Positions 45,273 to 56,571 of a stretch of DNA of 64,000 nt are shown here, piece after piece. The position numbers were made by a program, and so were the translations under genes. Source of the stretch: Eutrema japonicum (lineage: Eukaryota > Streptophyta > Magnoliopsida > Brassicales > Brassicaceae); contig BSQW01000008.1 in NCBI GenBank assembly GCA_030161315.1, forward strand, positions 13,454,001 through 13,518,000, in the 5' to 3' direction. Each line of letters starts with the position of its first letter. Positions within the stretch are counted from its first letter, which is position 1. The notes below the pieces were generated by a model. That model was given only the letters and a program-made list of their open reading frames with translations. It searched no databases and was not told the DNA's origin.

Positions 45273-46393
45273 ATGGTTCCCAACAATAACCCTTTTAACA
45301 CCCAAAATTCTTCTAATTATCCTTTTAACTATCCAAATCCGAACAATTATCATTTTCAAAACCAATCTTCCAACCAACCTCAAAATATACCAAATTATGG
45401 GTTTCCACCAAATTGTTTCATGCCGTCATCTGTTCCAACCTATCCTCCATATTATGGATCGATGATGCAATATCCATCTCAAGCATCCCCTTATTCTTCT
45501 ACTCCGGTGGGTCATGAAAATGTTTCAAATGTTGGACGAATTGAATTTTCCGGATATTCTACACAAACGGCTCTTGGAGGCATGAGTAATGTTGATGAAG
45601 GCACTCCAGATGCAGATGATTCAACTCCTGCTCGCAAAAAAAATCCCAAATGGAACACTGCACAAAATTTGGTGCTAGTAAGTGGTTGGATTAAATATGG
45701 AACCGACAGTGTTGTTGGCAAAAACCAAAAAAGTGAATCATTTTGGGGTAAGATTGCTGACTACTGTAATGAGCATTGCTCATTTTATCACCCTCGTGAC
45801 ATACGTTCGTGCACAAATCATTTCAACTACATCAACGGCAAATTGGCGAAATGGACTGGCGCTTACGATAACGCTAAGTGTATGCATCAAAGCGGGTGGT
45901 CAGAGAATGATGTACTGGCGAAAGTGTATGAGCTATATGAAAGTGGGGGAAATGGACATTTTAATTTAATGTCTGAATGGGCCGCTCTCCGTGATCAACC
46001 ACGTTATGAAAGTCAGGTAAGAGCAAATACTGGATCTGGAAGCAGTGGATCTAAGAGAGCTCACGAGGGTGATGCAAGCAACTCCAACTCTGTAGGATCT
46101 AGTGTTCGTCCAATGGGGAGGGAAGCAGCAAAAAAGAAAGGTAAAAAAAAAGTAAGGAAGCAGCTTTGGAGGTAGTCAACGAAGACTGGTTTGAATACAA
46201 AGACTTGAAGAATCAAGAGATTGAACGATTAGACAAAATAGCCAAGACGCAAGAGGAGGCAAACAATTTGATGAAAGAAAAAACTCGTGCCAAGAAGATG
46301 AAGATGTGGATTAAGCTAAGTGAAATGGATAATCTCGATGACCAGAGCAAAAAGCTGTTTAACGAGTTAAGCAACGATCTATTTGGAAATTAA
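45273..46393 (+). pseudogene. Harbinger ORF1, Myb/SANT-like, one frameshift
   Basis: Starts MVPNNNPFNTQNSSNYPFNY, an Asn/Pro/Tyr-rich leader (residues 1-75). It continues with a Myb/trihelix-like domain at about residues 115-220 (NPKWNTAQNLVLVSGWIKYG, FWGKIADYCNEHC, RSCTNHFNYINGKLAKW, GHFNLMSEW) and a Lys-rich nuclear signal. In the A run at 46142-46150 the frame shifts. The other frame carries on with ALEVVNEDWFEYKDLKNQEI and a coiled-coil tail to a stop at 46393. ORF1 proteins bind the element ends and are needed with the transposase. Confidence 0.85.
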
Positions 46394-46770
46394 TTATTAT
46401 TAAGTGTCTGTTTATTTGTTGTCGTTTTCTGCTTTCATAATGTGTGTTTGTTGCTTTCTGCTTTCATAATGTTTGTTTGTCTTTTTCTCCTTTAATAATG
46501 TTTTCTGTCAGTTTTCGTCAAAGAAATCTGTGACTTTTGGCTTTTAAATGAAGAATCCAATCCTTATTTACTAGTTCACTAAATTCCATGATTTTTTTGA
46601 ATTCGTTTGTATGAACCACTCAATATAAATTCAATTCTTATCTATTAATTAATTGTATTCCATAATATGTTTGGAATCCGTCGATTTCAACCACTTAACT
46701 TCCTATAAATGGAGATTTTTTCTTTCATTCAAGTATCAATACAAATAATATCATCTTACTGAAAATATCA

Positions 46771-47982
46771 ATGAATCCATCACAATTTCCTTTTGATATC
46801 GAAGCTTACAAAAGGCAGTCTCAAATTGAAGAGAAGTATATCTTTAACCAGTTTAGGGAGCGTCGACAGAAAATAGAGGAAGGACGGGCATCTAGTAGCA
46901 AGAGAAGATACTTCAACACAGATCATGTAGCAGCAAACCAGAGGCTAATTGACGACTACTTTTCCAATCAACCTACATATGACGTTGCAATGTTTCGTCG
47001 GCGATTTCGGATGCGAAAACATGTTTTTCTTCGGATCGTTGCGGACCTATCAAGCAGTGACAACTACTTCACTCAAAGATTTGATGCAGCAAAAAAAGAA
47101 GGTATATATCCACTAGCAAAATGTACCACGGCAATGCGAATGTTAGCATATGGTGTGGCGGCCGATGCGGTTGATGAATACATCAAAATAGGAGGTACAA
47201 CAGCAATGGAGTGCTTGCGTAGATTCTGTAAATGAATCATACAATTGTATGAGCAAGTGTATCTTAGAGCTCCAAATCAAGATGACCTACAAAGAATACT
47301 CCATGTTAGTGAAATTCGAGGGTTCCCGGGGATTATTGGCAGTATTGATTGCATGCACTGGGAATGGAAAAATTGTCATACGGCGTGGGAAGGTCAATTC
47401 ACTCGGGGAGATAAGGGAACAGCCACTGTTATTCTTGAAGCAGTTGCATCTCATGATCAATGGATATGGCATGAATTTTTTGGGTGTCCGGGCACATTGA
47501 ACGACATTAATGTTCTAGATCGTTCACCTGTGTTCGATGATGTGGAACAAGGAAATACTCCAAGAGTGAACTTCTTCGTGAATCAACGTCCATATAATAT
47601 GGCGTACTATCTAGCTGACGGTATTTATCCTTCTTATCCGACTTTCGTCAAATCAATTAGACTTCCTCAAAGTGAACCAGACAAGTTATTTGCAAAACAT
47701 CAAGAGGGGTGCCGGAATGACATCGAACATGCATTTGGAGTGTTGCAGGCTCGATTTAAAATCATTCGCGAACCAGCTCGCATGTGGGACATAGCTGATT
47801 TGGCTATCATTATGAGGTCATGTAACATATTGCATAATATGATTGTTGAGGATGAAAGAGATACATATGCTCAAAACTGGACCGATTATGATCAATTTGA
47901 GGCAAGTGGGTCTACTACACCGCAACCATTCTCAACCGAGGTGTTACCTGCATTTGCAAGTCATGTGCGTGCTAGATCATAA
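46771..47982 (+). pseudogene. Harbinger DDE_Tnp_4 transposase with one stop
   Basis: Starts MNPSQFPFDIEAYKRQSQIE and is collinear with copy 1. A TGA at 47233-47235 replaces a Gly codon (GGA in copy 1); reading resumes in the same frame from 47236 on. The catalytic residues are present: D in GSIDCMHWEW, D in GTLNDINVLDRS, E in DIEHAFGVLQARF. It ends ...SHVRARS-stop at 47982, while the same frame in copy 1 runs on for 15 more residues. A single reversion would restore most of the frame, so inactivation looks recent. Confidence 0.85.
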
Positions 47983-49481
47983 TTGCGTGATTCCAATGTG
48001 CATCACGCATTGCAAGCAGATCTAATCAAACACATATGGGCAAAATTTCGTGATTAAAGAGATTTTTAAGTTTTTGTTGTGTGTGATTTAAAATTTTATT
48101 GTTTATGAGTTGAGTTTATTGTACTAATTATTTAATGTGTGTTTTATTAGTTTTGTGTGTTTTATTGGTTTTATCGTGTGTTTATTTGTGTCCTGTATTC
48201 AATACCAAAATTTTCGTGATTTTATTTTTTTATAATATTTTTTTAAATTTTTATTATTTGTTAAAAGTTAATTCAAATTATATATAAAATATAAAAAACA
48301 TAATTTTCGTTTAGTTTTAATTGATAATTGCTATTATTATGTAATCACAAAACATAAATAAAATAAGAATATTAAAATAAAAAATAGTGGGATAGGGAGT
48401 TGAATTTTATTAAGCAAAACTATTGTAGTTATAAAATTGAATAGATAGTCGAATTATTAGGTTAAAGAGAGAATATGATGTGAAGTGTTAAAAATGATAA
48501 AAGAAGTAGTTGAATTTTATAGAGAAATTGATCAAAATGGCACTTTTTGAAAACTTTCTCACCAAACTAGCACCCTAATAAAAAAGCCCCATTTTTAGCA
48601 TTCATTAAAGAGACAAAAGACAACTTTGCCCATAGGATTTGAGATATTTAATCTTGTAAGTTTTAGAAATTTCTTTGACTGTATTCAATTTCCAGAAATT
48701 CATCGCCGGCGATTGATCTGGTTATCTGTGAAGATTGTGCCGTCGTCATCGCCGGAATTATCAGCCGTCGTCACAGCTCAATATCGCAGGTTCCTTTTTG
48801 ACTATTTCATCTTTCTCAGTTTCGTATTTTATGGTTTCGATTCTCGGTTTCGATTTTATGGTTTCGATTCTCGGTTTCGTTTTGTATAATGCTTATGCGA
48901 AATCGAATTGTAATCAATCGATTTGGCGGAATTAGTGAATCTGAAAGTTAAGTGTGTGAATTCTCTGTGTTTTGATGGAGTTCAGGCGTGGAATTCATTG
49001 TTGGTACGCTTAGGAAGGTGATATATTGCGCTTGTGAAATATGGTTGAGATTTATTGTGTCTGTGGAGAGTGGAGAACAAACGAAAATCTTCAGTGTGAA
49101 TTTGTATTGGATACAAAACGAGGATCAACAATGTTTGAGTTTGATGAAAATCTCAATTACAATGATTTGTTTGAGATGGTTGTTGAAGACTTTGAGATTG
49201 ACTGCTCAATTAGTAATGCTGCACTTAGCTATGGACTCCCATTGAAGATGAGGTTTATGGCAGAGAAATCTCCTCCTGTGTTTGTTAAAAACGACCGCCA
49301 ACTAAGAAGTTTCATCAACAACATAAAAGGAAATCCAGAACTGATTCCTTTGTATGTAACGGTTAGTAAATATTTTTAGCTTCGTTATTTCTTAGCTTCG
49401 TTATAAATATTCGCTTCATACTTTATAGTTCAGTTACTTTTTAATCTAATGTTTTCTTCTAATCTAATGTTTTCTTCTCCA

Positions 49482-50070
49482 GGTGACTGATATATGCAAC
49501 ATTCTTCCTTACGGGAATTCTCATGTGAGTGCTTCATTATACTTTTTCTGTTTCTTGTTCATTTCGGAATATTTCGGAAGACTTTCAGAAATACTTTATT
49601 TTTGTTCGTAAATGGTTCTTTATGCGTTTCATTTCCAAGAAATGATCATTTTTCATCATTTGTATCTTTCTTTGTGTAGCAAAACAACAACACATGTTCG
49701 AATGCTTCATTTACGCATGGAAATCAACAGGTAATATAGTACTTTTCATAAATCATCTCTGCATGATACCTTTTCCTGTTTCTTGTTCATTTAAATTCAG
49801 ATTCCTCTCTGCATGATACCTTTTTCTGATACATTCAGATTCAGGTGACTGATATATGCAACATTCTTCCTTACGGGAATTCTCATGTGAGTGCTTCATT
49901 ATACTTTTTCTGTTTCTTGTTCATTTCGGAAGATTTCGGAAGACTTTCAGAAATACGTTATATTTGTTCCTAAATGGTTATTTTATACGTTTGTATCTTT
50001 CTTTGTGTAGCAAAACAACAACACATGTTCGAATGCTTCATTTACGCATGGATACCAAGAGGTAATATAG
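49482..50070 (+). repeat. Tandem duplication of two MULE exons, period 362 bp
   Basis: The block beginning caggtgactgatatatgcaa occurs at 49482 and 49844, each followed by an intron with ttcggaagactttcag and by the exon caaaacaacaacacatgttc (49680 and 50010). The second intron is slightly shorter. A decayed third copy of the last exon is at 59314-59372. Confidence 0.85.
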
Positions 50071-50758
50071 TACTTTCATAATTCCTCTCTACACGAAACC
50101 TTTTATCTGTTTCTTGTTCATTTAAGAAGACTTTCATAAATACGTTATATCAAATTTCTCTCTTTATTTGTGTAGGAACTTCATAGATCAAATGGAAGTG
50201 GCAATTCAACATCTGATGCAAACAAAAGCACATGTTCAACTGCTGATATTTTGCGTCCTGCTCCAGATATTTCTCCTCCTAGTATATGTATATCACATTC
50301 CACCCGAGGTTCTGATGATTTATACGTGAACAGACATTTTAAGAACAAAGATGAGCTAATGCTTCACATGAGAAAATGGGCATTAGAGTGGAAGTTTGAG
50401 TTCAGGTCTCTCTGGTCAAACAAGACAAGGGCGATATTAGGTTGTGTTGATGGCAATTGCAGCTGGAGGATGCGTACATCAAAGCTTCCTTCTTCTGATT
50501 ACTTTGTGGTGAAGAGGTATAATCATAAACATACATGTGATACGACACACAGACATGCCAACCATAGGCAAGCCTCTGCCAAAGTTCTTGGCACTTTACT
50601 CTGTAGCAACTATGGAGAAAAGAAATATGGACTCAAACCAAAACAAATTATGGAGCAAGTCAGAATTGACCATGGCGTACACATTGACTACAAACAAGCT
50701 TGGAAAGTGAAAGAGTACGCCCAGAATTTGATAAGAGGGACTCCTGAGGATAGCTATT

Positions 50759-52251
50759 TGATAGTTGCATAATTTAGCCCATTTTAGTATACATTTTAGT
50801 TAGCATTTTGTGACTTTTTGCATTCATTTCATTGTTTTTGGTATAGTTTGCATCCATTTTAGAGTTAGTGAGTCTTAGGTTAGTTTTTGCATATGTTTGT
50901 GTGCTATGGAGTCTTTTAGGTGCTTTTTGGAGCTTGGGGAAGATCATGGACTAGGAGGAACGTACCCGCAGCGAACAGAGATGATCAAGTGATGAAGGAG
51001 AAAACCGGACGTTTGCAGCGGTCAGCATGCAGCGGTCTAGGGAGACCGCTGCACTTTCAAGTCTCGCAGCGGTCAGGTGCAGCGGTTAGAGCAGACCGCT
51101 GCGGATCCATCCGGAGCAAAAACCAGGCGTTTCACAGCGGTCATGCAGCGGTTAGAGCAGACCGCTGCGGATCCATCCGGAGCAAAAACCAGACATTTCA
51201 CAGCGGTCATGCAGCGGTATGAGCTGACCGCTGTGAACCTTCTCGGACACAAAAATTGTCGGGTCAAACCCGGTTTGTCCCGGGTTGACCCGACCCGATC
51301 TGTATCTACTTAAGCAAATTAAGCCTAATTAGACAGGGAGTTTTTTAGTTTTTTGGGCTGCTTCTTTTTAGGGTTCTAAGCCACTTATTTCTTTCTTCTT
51401 TTCTTGTTTTTGTTTTGTATGAAGGATTCAAGATCCAAACCATTTTAGTGAAGATTTTCTTAAACTCTTTTTACCAATCTTTTTATTTTGCTTATGGCTT
51501 TCATTTGTATGGTTGATATTTGTGATTTAGCTATGTGTGAGTAGTTCTTTTAGGATTCTTGGGTGAAGTAGATTAGGGTGATTCCAGATTTGTTCTTGAT
51601 GTTTAAGAGTTAGATTACTTAAAACCCTTTCTCATTGAGTGTTATTAATGCTGGATTAGCCTTGACAAAGTTGATTTAGATCATAGGGAATTTCTCGCCC
51701 GGAAGGTGTTCGATGAAATTCCCCAACCAATTCAATGAGTGCTTTTCATATCTTAGCCAACGGAAGTTGATGTCTAAGGTGAATTGTGGCTAAGTGGAAT
51801 TGTTTCTTAATGCTTGTTAGTCATAGAATCGCGAACGGAAGTTTATGACGATTGATGACTAAGAAATGGGTTAATACCATGGAAGTGGATTAATCTTTAG
51901 TAGTGTTCTAAGGCCTAAGGAGATATTTAGTCGAATGTTTGAGCATCTTGAGTAGATTAAAGAATCACCCGAGTCGATTGCTTTACCCGAGAATTCGTTT
52001 GTTTAAATTTGATATTAATCGTTTTCTTGTTTGCTTTGCTACTCGTTTATTTCTCTATTTTGCACGTTTCAAATTGTTCGATAAATAAACCAAAACCCGA
52101 TATTTGCTTAGATTAGATAGCGTCCTGTATTCTTAGTGCGTCGTTCTTATTTCCCTGTGGATTCGATCCCAAAGTGCTACAATGACATGCCATTAGATTG
52201 AGGCATTGTGCACAGTGGGTAATTGTGCGAACCGTAAAAAGTTCACTATCA
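50759..52251 (+). repeat. 5' LTR, 1493 bp
   Basis: Begins TGATAGTTGCATAATTTAGC and ends GTTCACTATCA. It holds a GC-rich tandem repeat block (51065-51235) and a GC-rich 'gggtcaaacccgg' / 'ccgggttgaccc' inverted pair near 51265-51290. Confidence 0.95.
51079..51235 (+). repeat. 66-68-bp tandem repeats with gcagcggt/accgctgc pairs
   Basis: Two full units and a partial third begin gcagcggttagagcagaccg and end cacagcggtcat. Each unit holds an inverted pair gcagcggt...accgctgc that can fold into a stem. The same block occurs at 55399-55555 in the 3' LTR. Short open frames on both strands here are by-products. Confidence 0.85.
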
Positions 52252-52253
52252 AT

Positions 52254-52271
52254 TTGGCGCCGTTGCCGGGG
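52254..52271 (+). promoter_or_regulatory. tRNA-Asp primer binding site
   Basis: tggcgccgttgccgggga, two bases after the 5' LTR, complements the 3' end of plant tRNA-Asp (ending ..CCGGCAACGGCGCCA) and would prime minus-strand DNA synthesis. Confidence 0.9.
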
Positions 52272-52368
52272 AAATTAGCAATAGCCATTAGGATTTGGAT
52301 ACTATTTGAGACTAAGTTCTTGACTTCTACTAACATTTTATTTTCTTCTTTTTTGCTTCTTAGAGTCG

Positions 52369-53319
52369 ATGGCCATGGATTACAATGATTGGCCACAAGA
52401 AGAGGATGCCACATTTGATGAAAGCATTGATGATGAGCCATATGTGGAGCCACCATTTGATGAAAGTGTAGTCACATCAGAACAAAAAGTAGAGTTGGAT
52501 GAGCTTTGCAAAGAAAACCCAGCATTGACAAGGAGTAATCTCGCGATTATGATCCGTTTGAACCTCATGTCACGTCGGGCAGCGCTTGAGGGAAGGGAGC
52601 TCACATATATTGAGATAAAGATAGCTCATGCACTCGAAGAGGTAATTTATTGGGTTCCACCATGCCAACTAGAAGGTATTTTTGACACAACCTTTGAAAT
52701 CGTTGATTATGAGGATAGTCACTTGCCTTGCATTGAAGATGTAGCTTCTAGTTCACATGCTCTCAAGCTCATTAATGAATGCTGTGATTTAATATGTGAG
52801 TCTCAAATACTAGAAACCTTAAGAGTAGAAAAGCTTGCTAGTGATTATCATGAAGTATGTTTTGATATTAATTATCTATGTGCTTTGAATGATCATGATA
52901 TCGAGTTTAAGCTTTCAATGCCTGAGGAATCTAGTTCTCTTCTTGAAAAATCTTACCTAGGGGATGTGCTTGATGTAGATAAGATCTTGAATGAGATAGA
53001 TGACCCTAAGGTTGAGATGAAATCTAGGAAAGAGGATGTGTTTTACATGATTGATGGAGATGAAGTTGACTATTTTGTGATTAACTCGTTTAAACATGAA
53101 ATCGACTTCATTTTTCCATCAAATGCATTTGGTCCTCGTGAACATCTCATCATCAAGGAAAATTCCAAGATGTATGCTATATTTTTAGTAACCTTTCTTG
53201 ATGTGAGTTATGCCTCTTTGCCATGGATAGTCGTGTGCCATGTTGCATATTTTGTTTCTTGTCTTGACAAGAGAAGGACCAAAGGTGCATTGGCTCAACC
53301 TTTTGATTCTCATGATTAA
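52369..53319 (+). CDS. Single ORF of the Athila-like element, unknown protein
   Basis: The 316-residue frame starts MAMDYNDWPQEEDATFDESI and is acidic, with a helical part (ALTRSNLAIMIRLNLMSRRA) and repeated Ser/Glu stretches. A hydrophobic segment near residues 268-300 (YAIFLVTFLDVSYASLPWIV) could be a membrane span. It ends FDSHD-stop. No protease, RT, RNase H or integrase motif is present. Right after it comes 'taaaacaagcgctcttggga', a block found after the polyprotein in Athila/Tat elements. It might descend from a gag- or env-like reading frame, but I cannot tell. Codons are intact, consistent with the element's youth. Confidence 0.6.
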   Translation: MAMDYNDWPQEEDATFDESIDDEPYVEPPFDESVVTSEQKVELDELCKENPALTRSNLAIMIRLNLMSRRAALEGRELTYIEIKIAHALEEVIYWVPPCQLEGIFDTTFEIVDYEDSHLPCIEDVASSSHALKLINECCDLICESQILETLRVEKLASDYHEVCFDINYLCALNDHDIEFKLSMPEESSSLLEKSYLGDVLDVDKILNEIDDPKVEMKSRKEDVFYMIDGDEVDYFVINSFKHEIDFIFPSNAFGPREHLIIKENSKMYAIFLVTFLDVSYASLPWIVVCHVAYFVSCLDKRRTKGALAQPFDSHD

Positions 53320-53339
53320 CAGTTGAAACGTCAAGCTTA

Positions 53340-55078
53340 GCGACGTAAAACAAGCGCTCTTGGGAGGCATTCCCATGACTATCTTTGTATATATTTTCGT
53401 TCTTTCTTGTTCCTTTTGATGTTTTTGTTTGATGTTTATAGTTTTCTTGGGTCCAAGGTCGTGGTGCTTAATGCATGAATGGGTATAGCTACAGCACGTC
53501 ACATTTCTCTCCAATCCAAAGGTATGATCCAAACTCCATTTCATTGTACATACTTTTGCATATTTTTACCTTCTCTTTGATTTGTGTTGCACCGAGACGT
53601 TGCAATTCAAGTTCGGGGGAAGGATTTGTGTCTTTTGATCTTGTGTTTTGTGATCTTATTTTTATTTTCCCATATTTGAGTCTCATTCATTCATATAAGT
53701 GCATATAAAAACCATAAAAAAAAATATTTAGTTGCATTTTGCATGTTTAAGATTGAGTCTAGATGCATATAGGTTTGCATTCACTTGCATTGGGAGAATT
53801 ATCCATGTAGAATATAAACTTAAGAGCTTGAATTAATGCCCTCGTTAGGAGTTCTTTGATGCATTTGAGCGATCACGAAGTTAAGGATGATTCATGCTTT
53901 GATCTTGCGGTTTGAATGTTTTTGTCTTGGTTGAAGCATGCTTTGAATTGAATATAACTCTATCTACATGAACTCTAATCTTGACTTGAAATTATCATGC
54001 TTGTACATTGAAAAGTTGAACTCATGGATGTCATATACATATTTGAGCTATCTTACCCCTTTTTACCACTCTCTTGTTAGCTCAAATAGCTGATTCCCAT
54101 ATTTGGAACGGTTAACCACACCCTTAACTAAGCCTTTCCTTCAAGCCTTCATCTCTTGTGTGTGTCGTGAGGCCTAATTTTGAATGAACTTAGCAAAAAG
54201 TGTTGAGTTTGGAACGACAAGGAGTTGATAGATAGGTTGGTGATTTGGGTGTTGATGTAAAGAAAAGAAAGTGTGGAGAAAGGAGAAGATTGAGAAAAAG
54301 GATAGGGGAAAGTAATAAGTTTGGGTTGGTTGGTATGAAAATGTGGAATAGCTCTAGGGGTTGCAAGTATAAGTCTCTATGTGTGTAGAAGAAAGAAAGA
54401 GCCCAAAAAAAAAAAAATATATATATATATGGCTAAAGCATCTAAATGATGATTGAGAGACTAGTTATGAAAGTGAAAAAGAGCTAAAAGAAAAAGATGA
54501 AGAGCCAATCCATTTGTTGAAAGAGAAGAAGAAAAGAAATGTGGTCTAAGAAGGCAAAATGCCTTGTGATATGGGTAGTTTAGAATGGATCTTGATGAGT
54601 TTAGAAATAGGAGTGGAGTTCATATTGGGGCATTGGGTAGACGGATGTCATCCTTGTACGCATCAATTGTTCTTTACTCTTAGCATTTTGCCAAAGTTCA
54701 TTCTTTCGTGAGAGATCCCATTGCATTGGAATACCCACATGATTGAGATTATTTTCATCTCAAAACCTTTTCCCTAAGCCAAATGAGTTCACTTGATTTT
54801 TATTAAGCATGATTCACCATTGTACTTAATGAATGTTAAAGAGTTAGAGGATATGATTACTTGTAGATGCTAAGGCTTAGACCAAATTCGTGTAGCGACG
54901 AGTATGGCTAAATCTTTTGAAGTAGAGGTTGTTAGTGCATCACATAACCACTACCAAGGGCATTGAATTGAATTCTTTTGTTAATATTCTTGGATATGAT
55001 ATCCCGCATTCCAACCTCTTCTTCGATTTGTTCTTGTTTGTTTGCTTGCGGACAAGCAAAAGGCAAGTTCGGGGGAGT
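53340..55078 (+). other. Non-coding interior of the Athila-like element
   Basis: No credible gene. A purine-rich part (54220-54560) and a taa/ata run (54404-54430) occur. The purine tract at about 55060-55078 adjoins the 3' LTR. Confidence 0.6.
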
Positions 55079-56571
55079 TGATAGTTGCATAATTTAGCCC
55101 ATTTTAGTATACATTTTAGTTAGCATTTTGTGACTTTTTGCATTCATTTCATTGTTTTTGGTATAGTTTGCATCCATTTTAGAGTTAGTGAGTCTTAGGT
55201 TAGTTTTTGCATATGTTTGTGTGCTATGGAGTCTTTTAGGTGCTTTTTGGAGCTTGGGGAAGATCATGGACTAGGAGGAACGTACCCGCAGCGAACAGAG
55301 ATGATCAAGTGATGAAGGAGAAAACCGGACGTTTGCAGCGGTCAGCATGCAGCGGTCTAGGGAGACCGCTGCACTTTCAAGTCTCGCAGCGGTCAGGTGC
55401 AGCGGTTAGAGCAGACCGCTGCGGATCCATCCGGAGCAAAAACCAGGCGTTTCACAGCGGTCATGCAGCGGTTAGAGCAGACCGCTGCGGATCCATCCGG
55501 AGCAAAAACCAGACATTTCACAGCGGTCATGCAGCGGTATGAGCTGACCGCTGTGAACCTTCTCGGACACAAAAATTGTCGGGTCAAACCCGGTTTGTCC
55601 CGGGTTGACCCGACCCGATCTGTATCTACTTAAGCAAATTAAGCCTAATTAGACAGGGAGTTTTTTAGTTTTTTGGGCTGCTTCTTTTTAGGGTTCTAAG
55701 CCACTTATTTCTTTCTTCTTTTCTTGTTTTTGTTTTGTATGAAGGATTCAAGATCCAAACCATTTTAGTGAAGATTTTCTTAAACTCTTTTTACCAATCT
55801 TTTTATTTTGCTTATGGCTTTCATTTGTATGGTTGATATTTGTGATTTAGCTATGTGTGAGTAGTTCTTTTAGGATTCTTGGGTGAAGTAGATTAGGGTG
55901 ATTCCAGATTTGTTCTTGATGTTTAAGAGTTAGATTACTTAAAACCCTTTCTCATTGAGTGTTATTAATGCTGGATTAGCCTTGACAAAGTTGATTTAGA
56001 TCATAGGGAATTTCTCGCCCGGAAGGTGTTCGATGAAATTCCCCAACCAATTCAATGAGTGCTTTTCATATCTTAGCCAACGGAAGTTGATGTCTAAGGT
56101 GAATTGTGGCTAAGTGGAATTGTTTCTTAATGCTTGTTAGTCATAGAATCGCGAACGGAAGTTTATGACGATTGATGACTAAGAAATGGGTTAATACCAT
56201 GGAAGTGGATTAATCTTTAGTAGTGTTCTAAGGCCTAAGGAGATATTTAGTCGAATGTTTGAGCATCTTGAGTAGATTAAAGAATCACCCGAGTCGATTG
56301 CTTTACCCGAGAATTCGTTTGTTTAAATTTGATATTAATCGTTTTCTTGTTTGCTTTGCTACTCGTTTATTTCTCTATTTTGCACGTTTCAAATTGTTCG
56401 ATAAATAAACCAAAACCCGATATTTGCTTAGATTAGATAGCGTCCTGTATTCTTAGTGCGTCGTTCTTATTTCCCTGTGGATTCGATCCCAAAGTGCTAC
56501 AATGACATGCCATTAGATTGAGGCATTGTGCACAGTGGGTAATTGTGCGAACCGTAAAAAGTTCACTATCA
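55079..56571 (+). repeat. 3' LTR, 1493 bp, apparently identical to the 5' LTR
   Basis: It repeats 50759-52251 at an offset of 4320 bp; each sequence line compared was the same. Confidence 0.95.

Larger units (their letters stand above)
44844..48500 (+). mobile_element. PIF/Harbinger DNA transposon, copy 2
   Basis: It begins cacaatggggtgactga, with a second near-copy 47 bp later, and contains ORF1 (45273-46393) and transposase (46771-47982) in the standard order. The AT-rich 3' part (48040-48500) matches copy 1 but no clean inverted end is seen; the adjoining MULE may have removed it. Each gene has a single lesion, so the element decayed recently. Confidence 0.8.
50759..56571 (+). mobile_element. 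Young Athila-like non-autonomous LTR retrotransposon
   Basis: Two 1493-bp LTRs (50759-52251 and 55079-56571) start TGATAG and end CTATCA. A 5-bp target duplication ctatt flanks the element (50754-50758, 56572-56576). Comparing the lines by eye I found no differences between the LTRs. The primer site tggcgccgttgccgggg matches the 3' end of tRNA-Asp, as in Athila Ty3/gypsy elements. The purine tract gttcgggggagt precedes the 3' LTR. The interior is only 2.8 kb with one ORF and no gag-pol, so it must depend on enzymes from a relative. It sits inside the MULE transposase gene. Confidence 0.95.

Noticed and set aside
51073..51313. Short frames on both strands in the LTR repeats
   Set aside because: They arise from the 66-bp tandem repeat and are identical in the 3' LTR; no coding signature.
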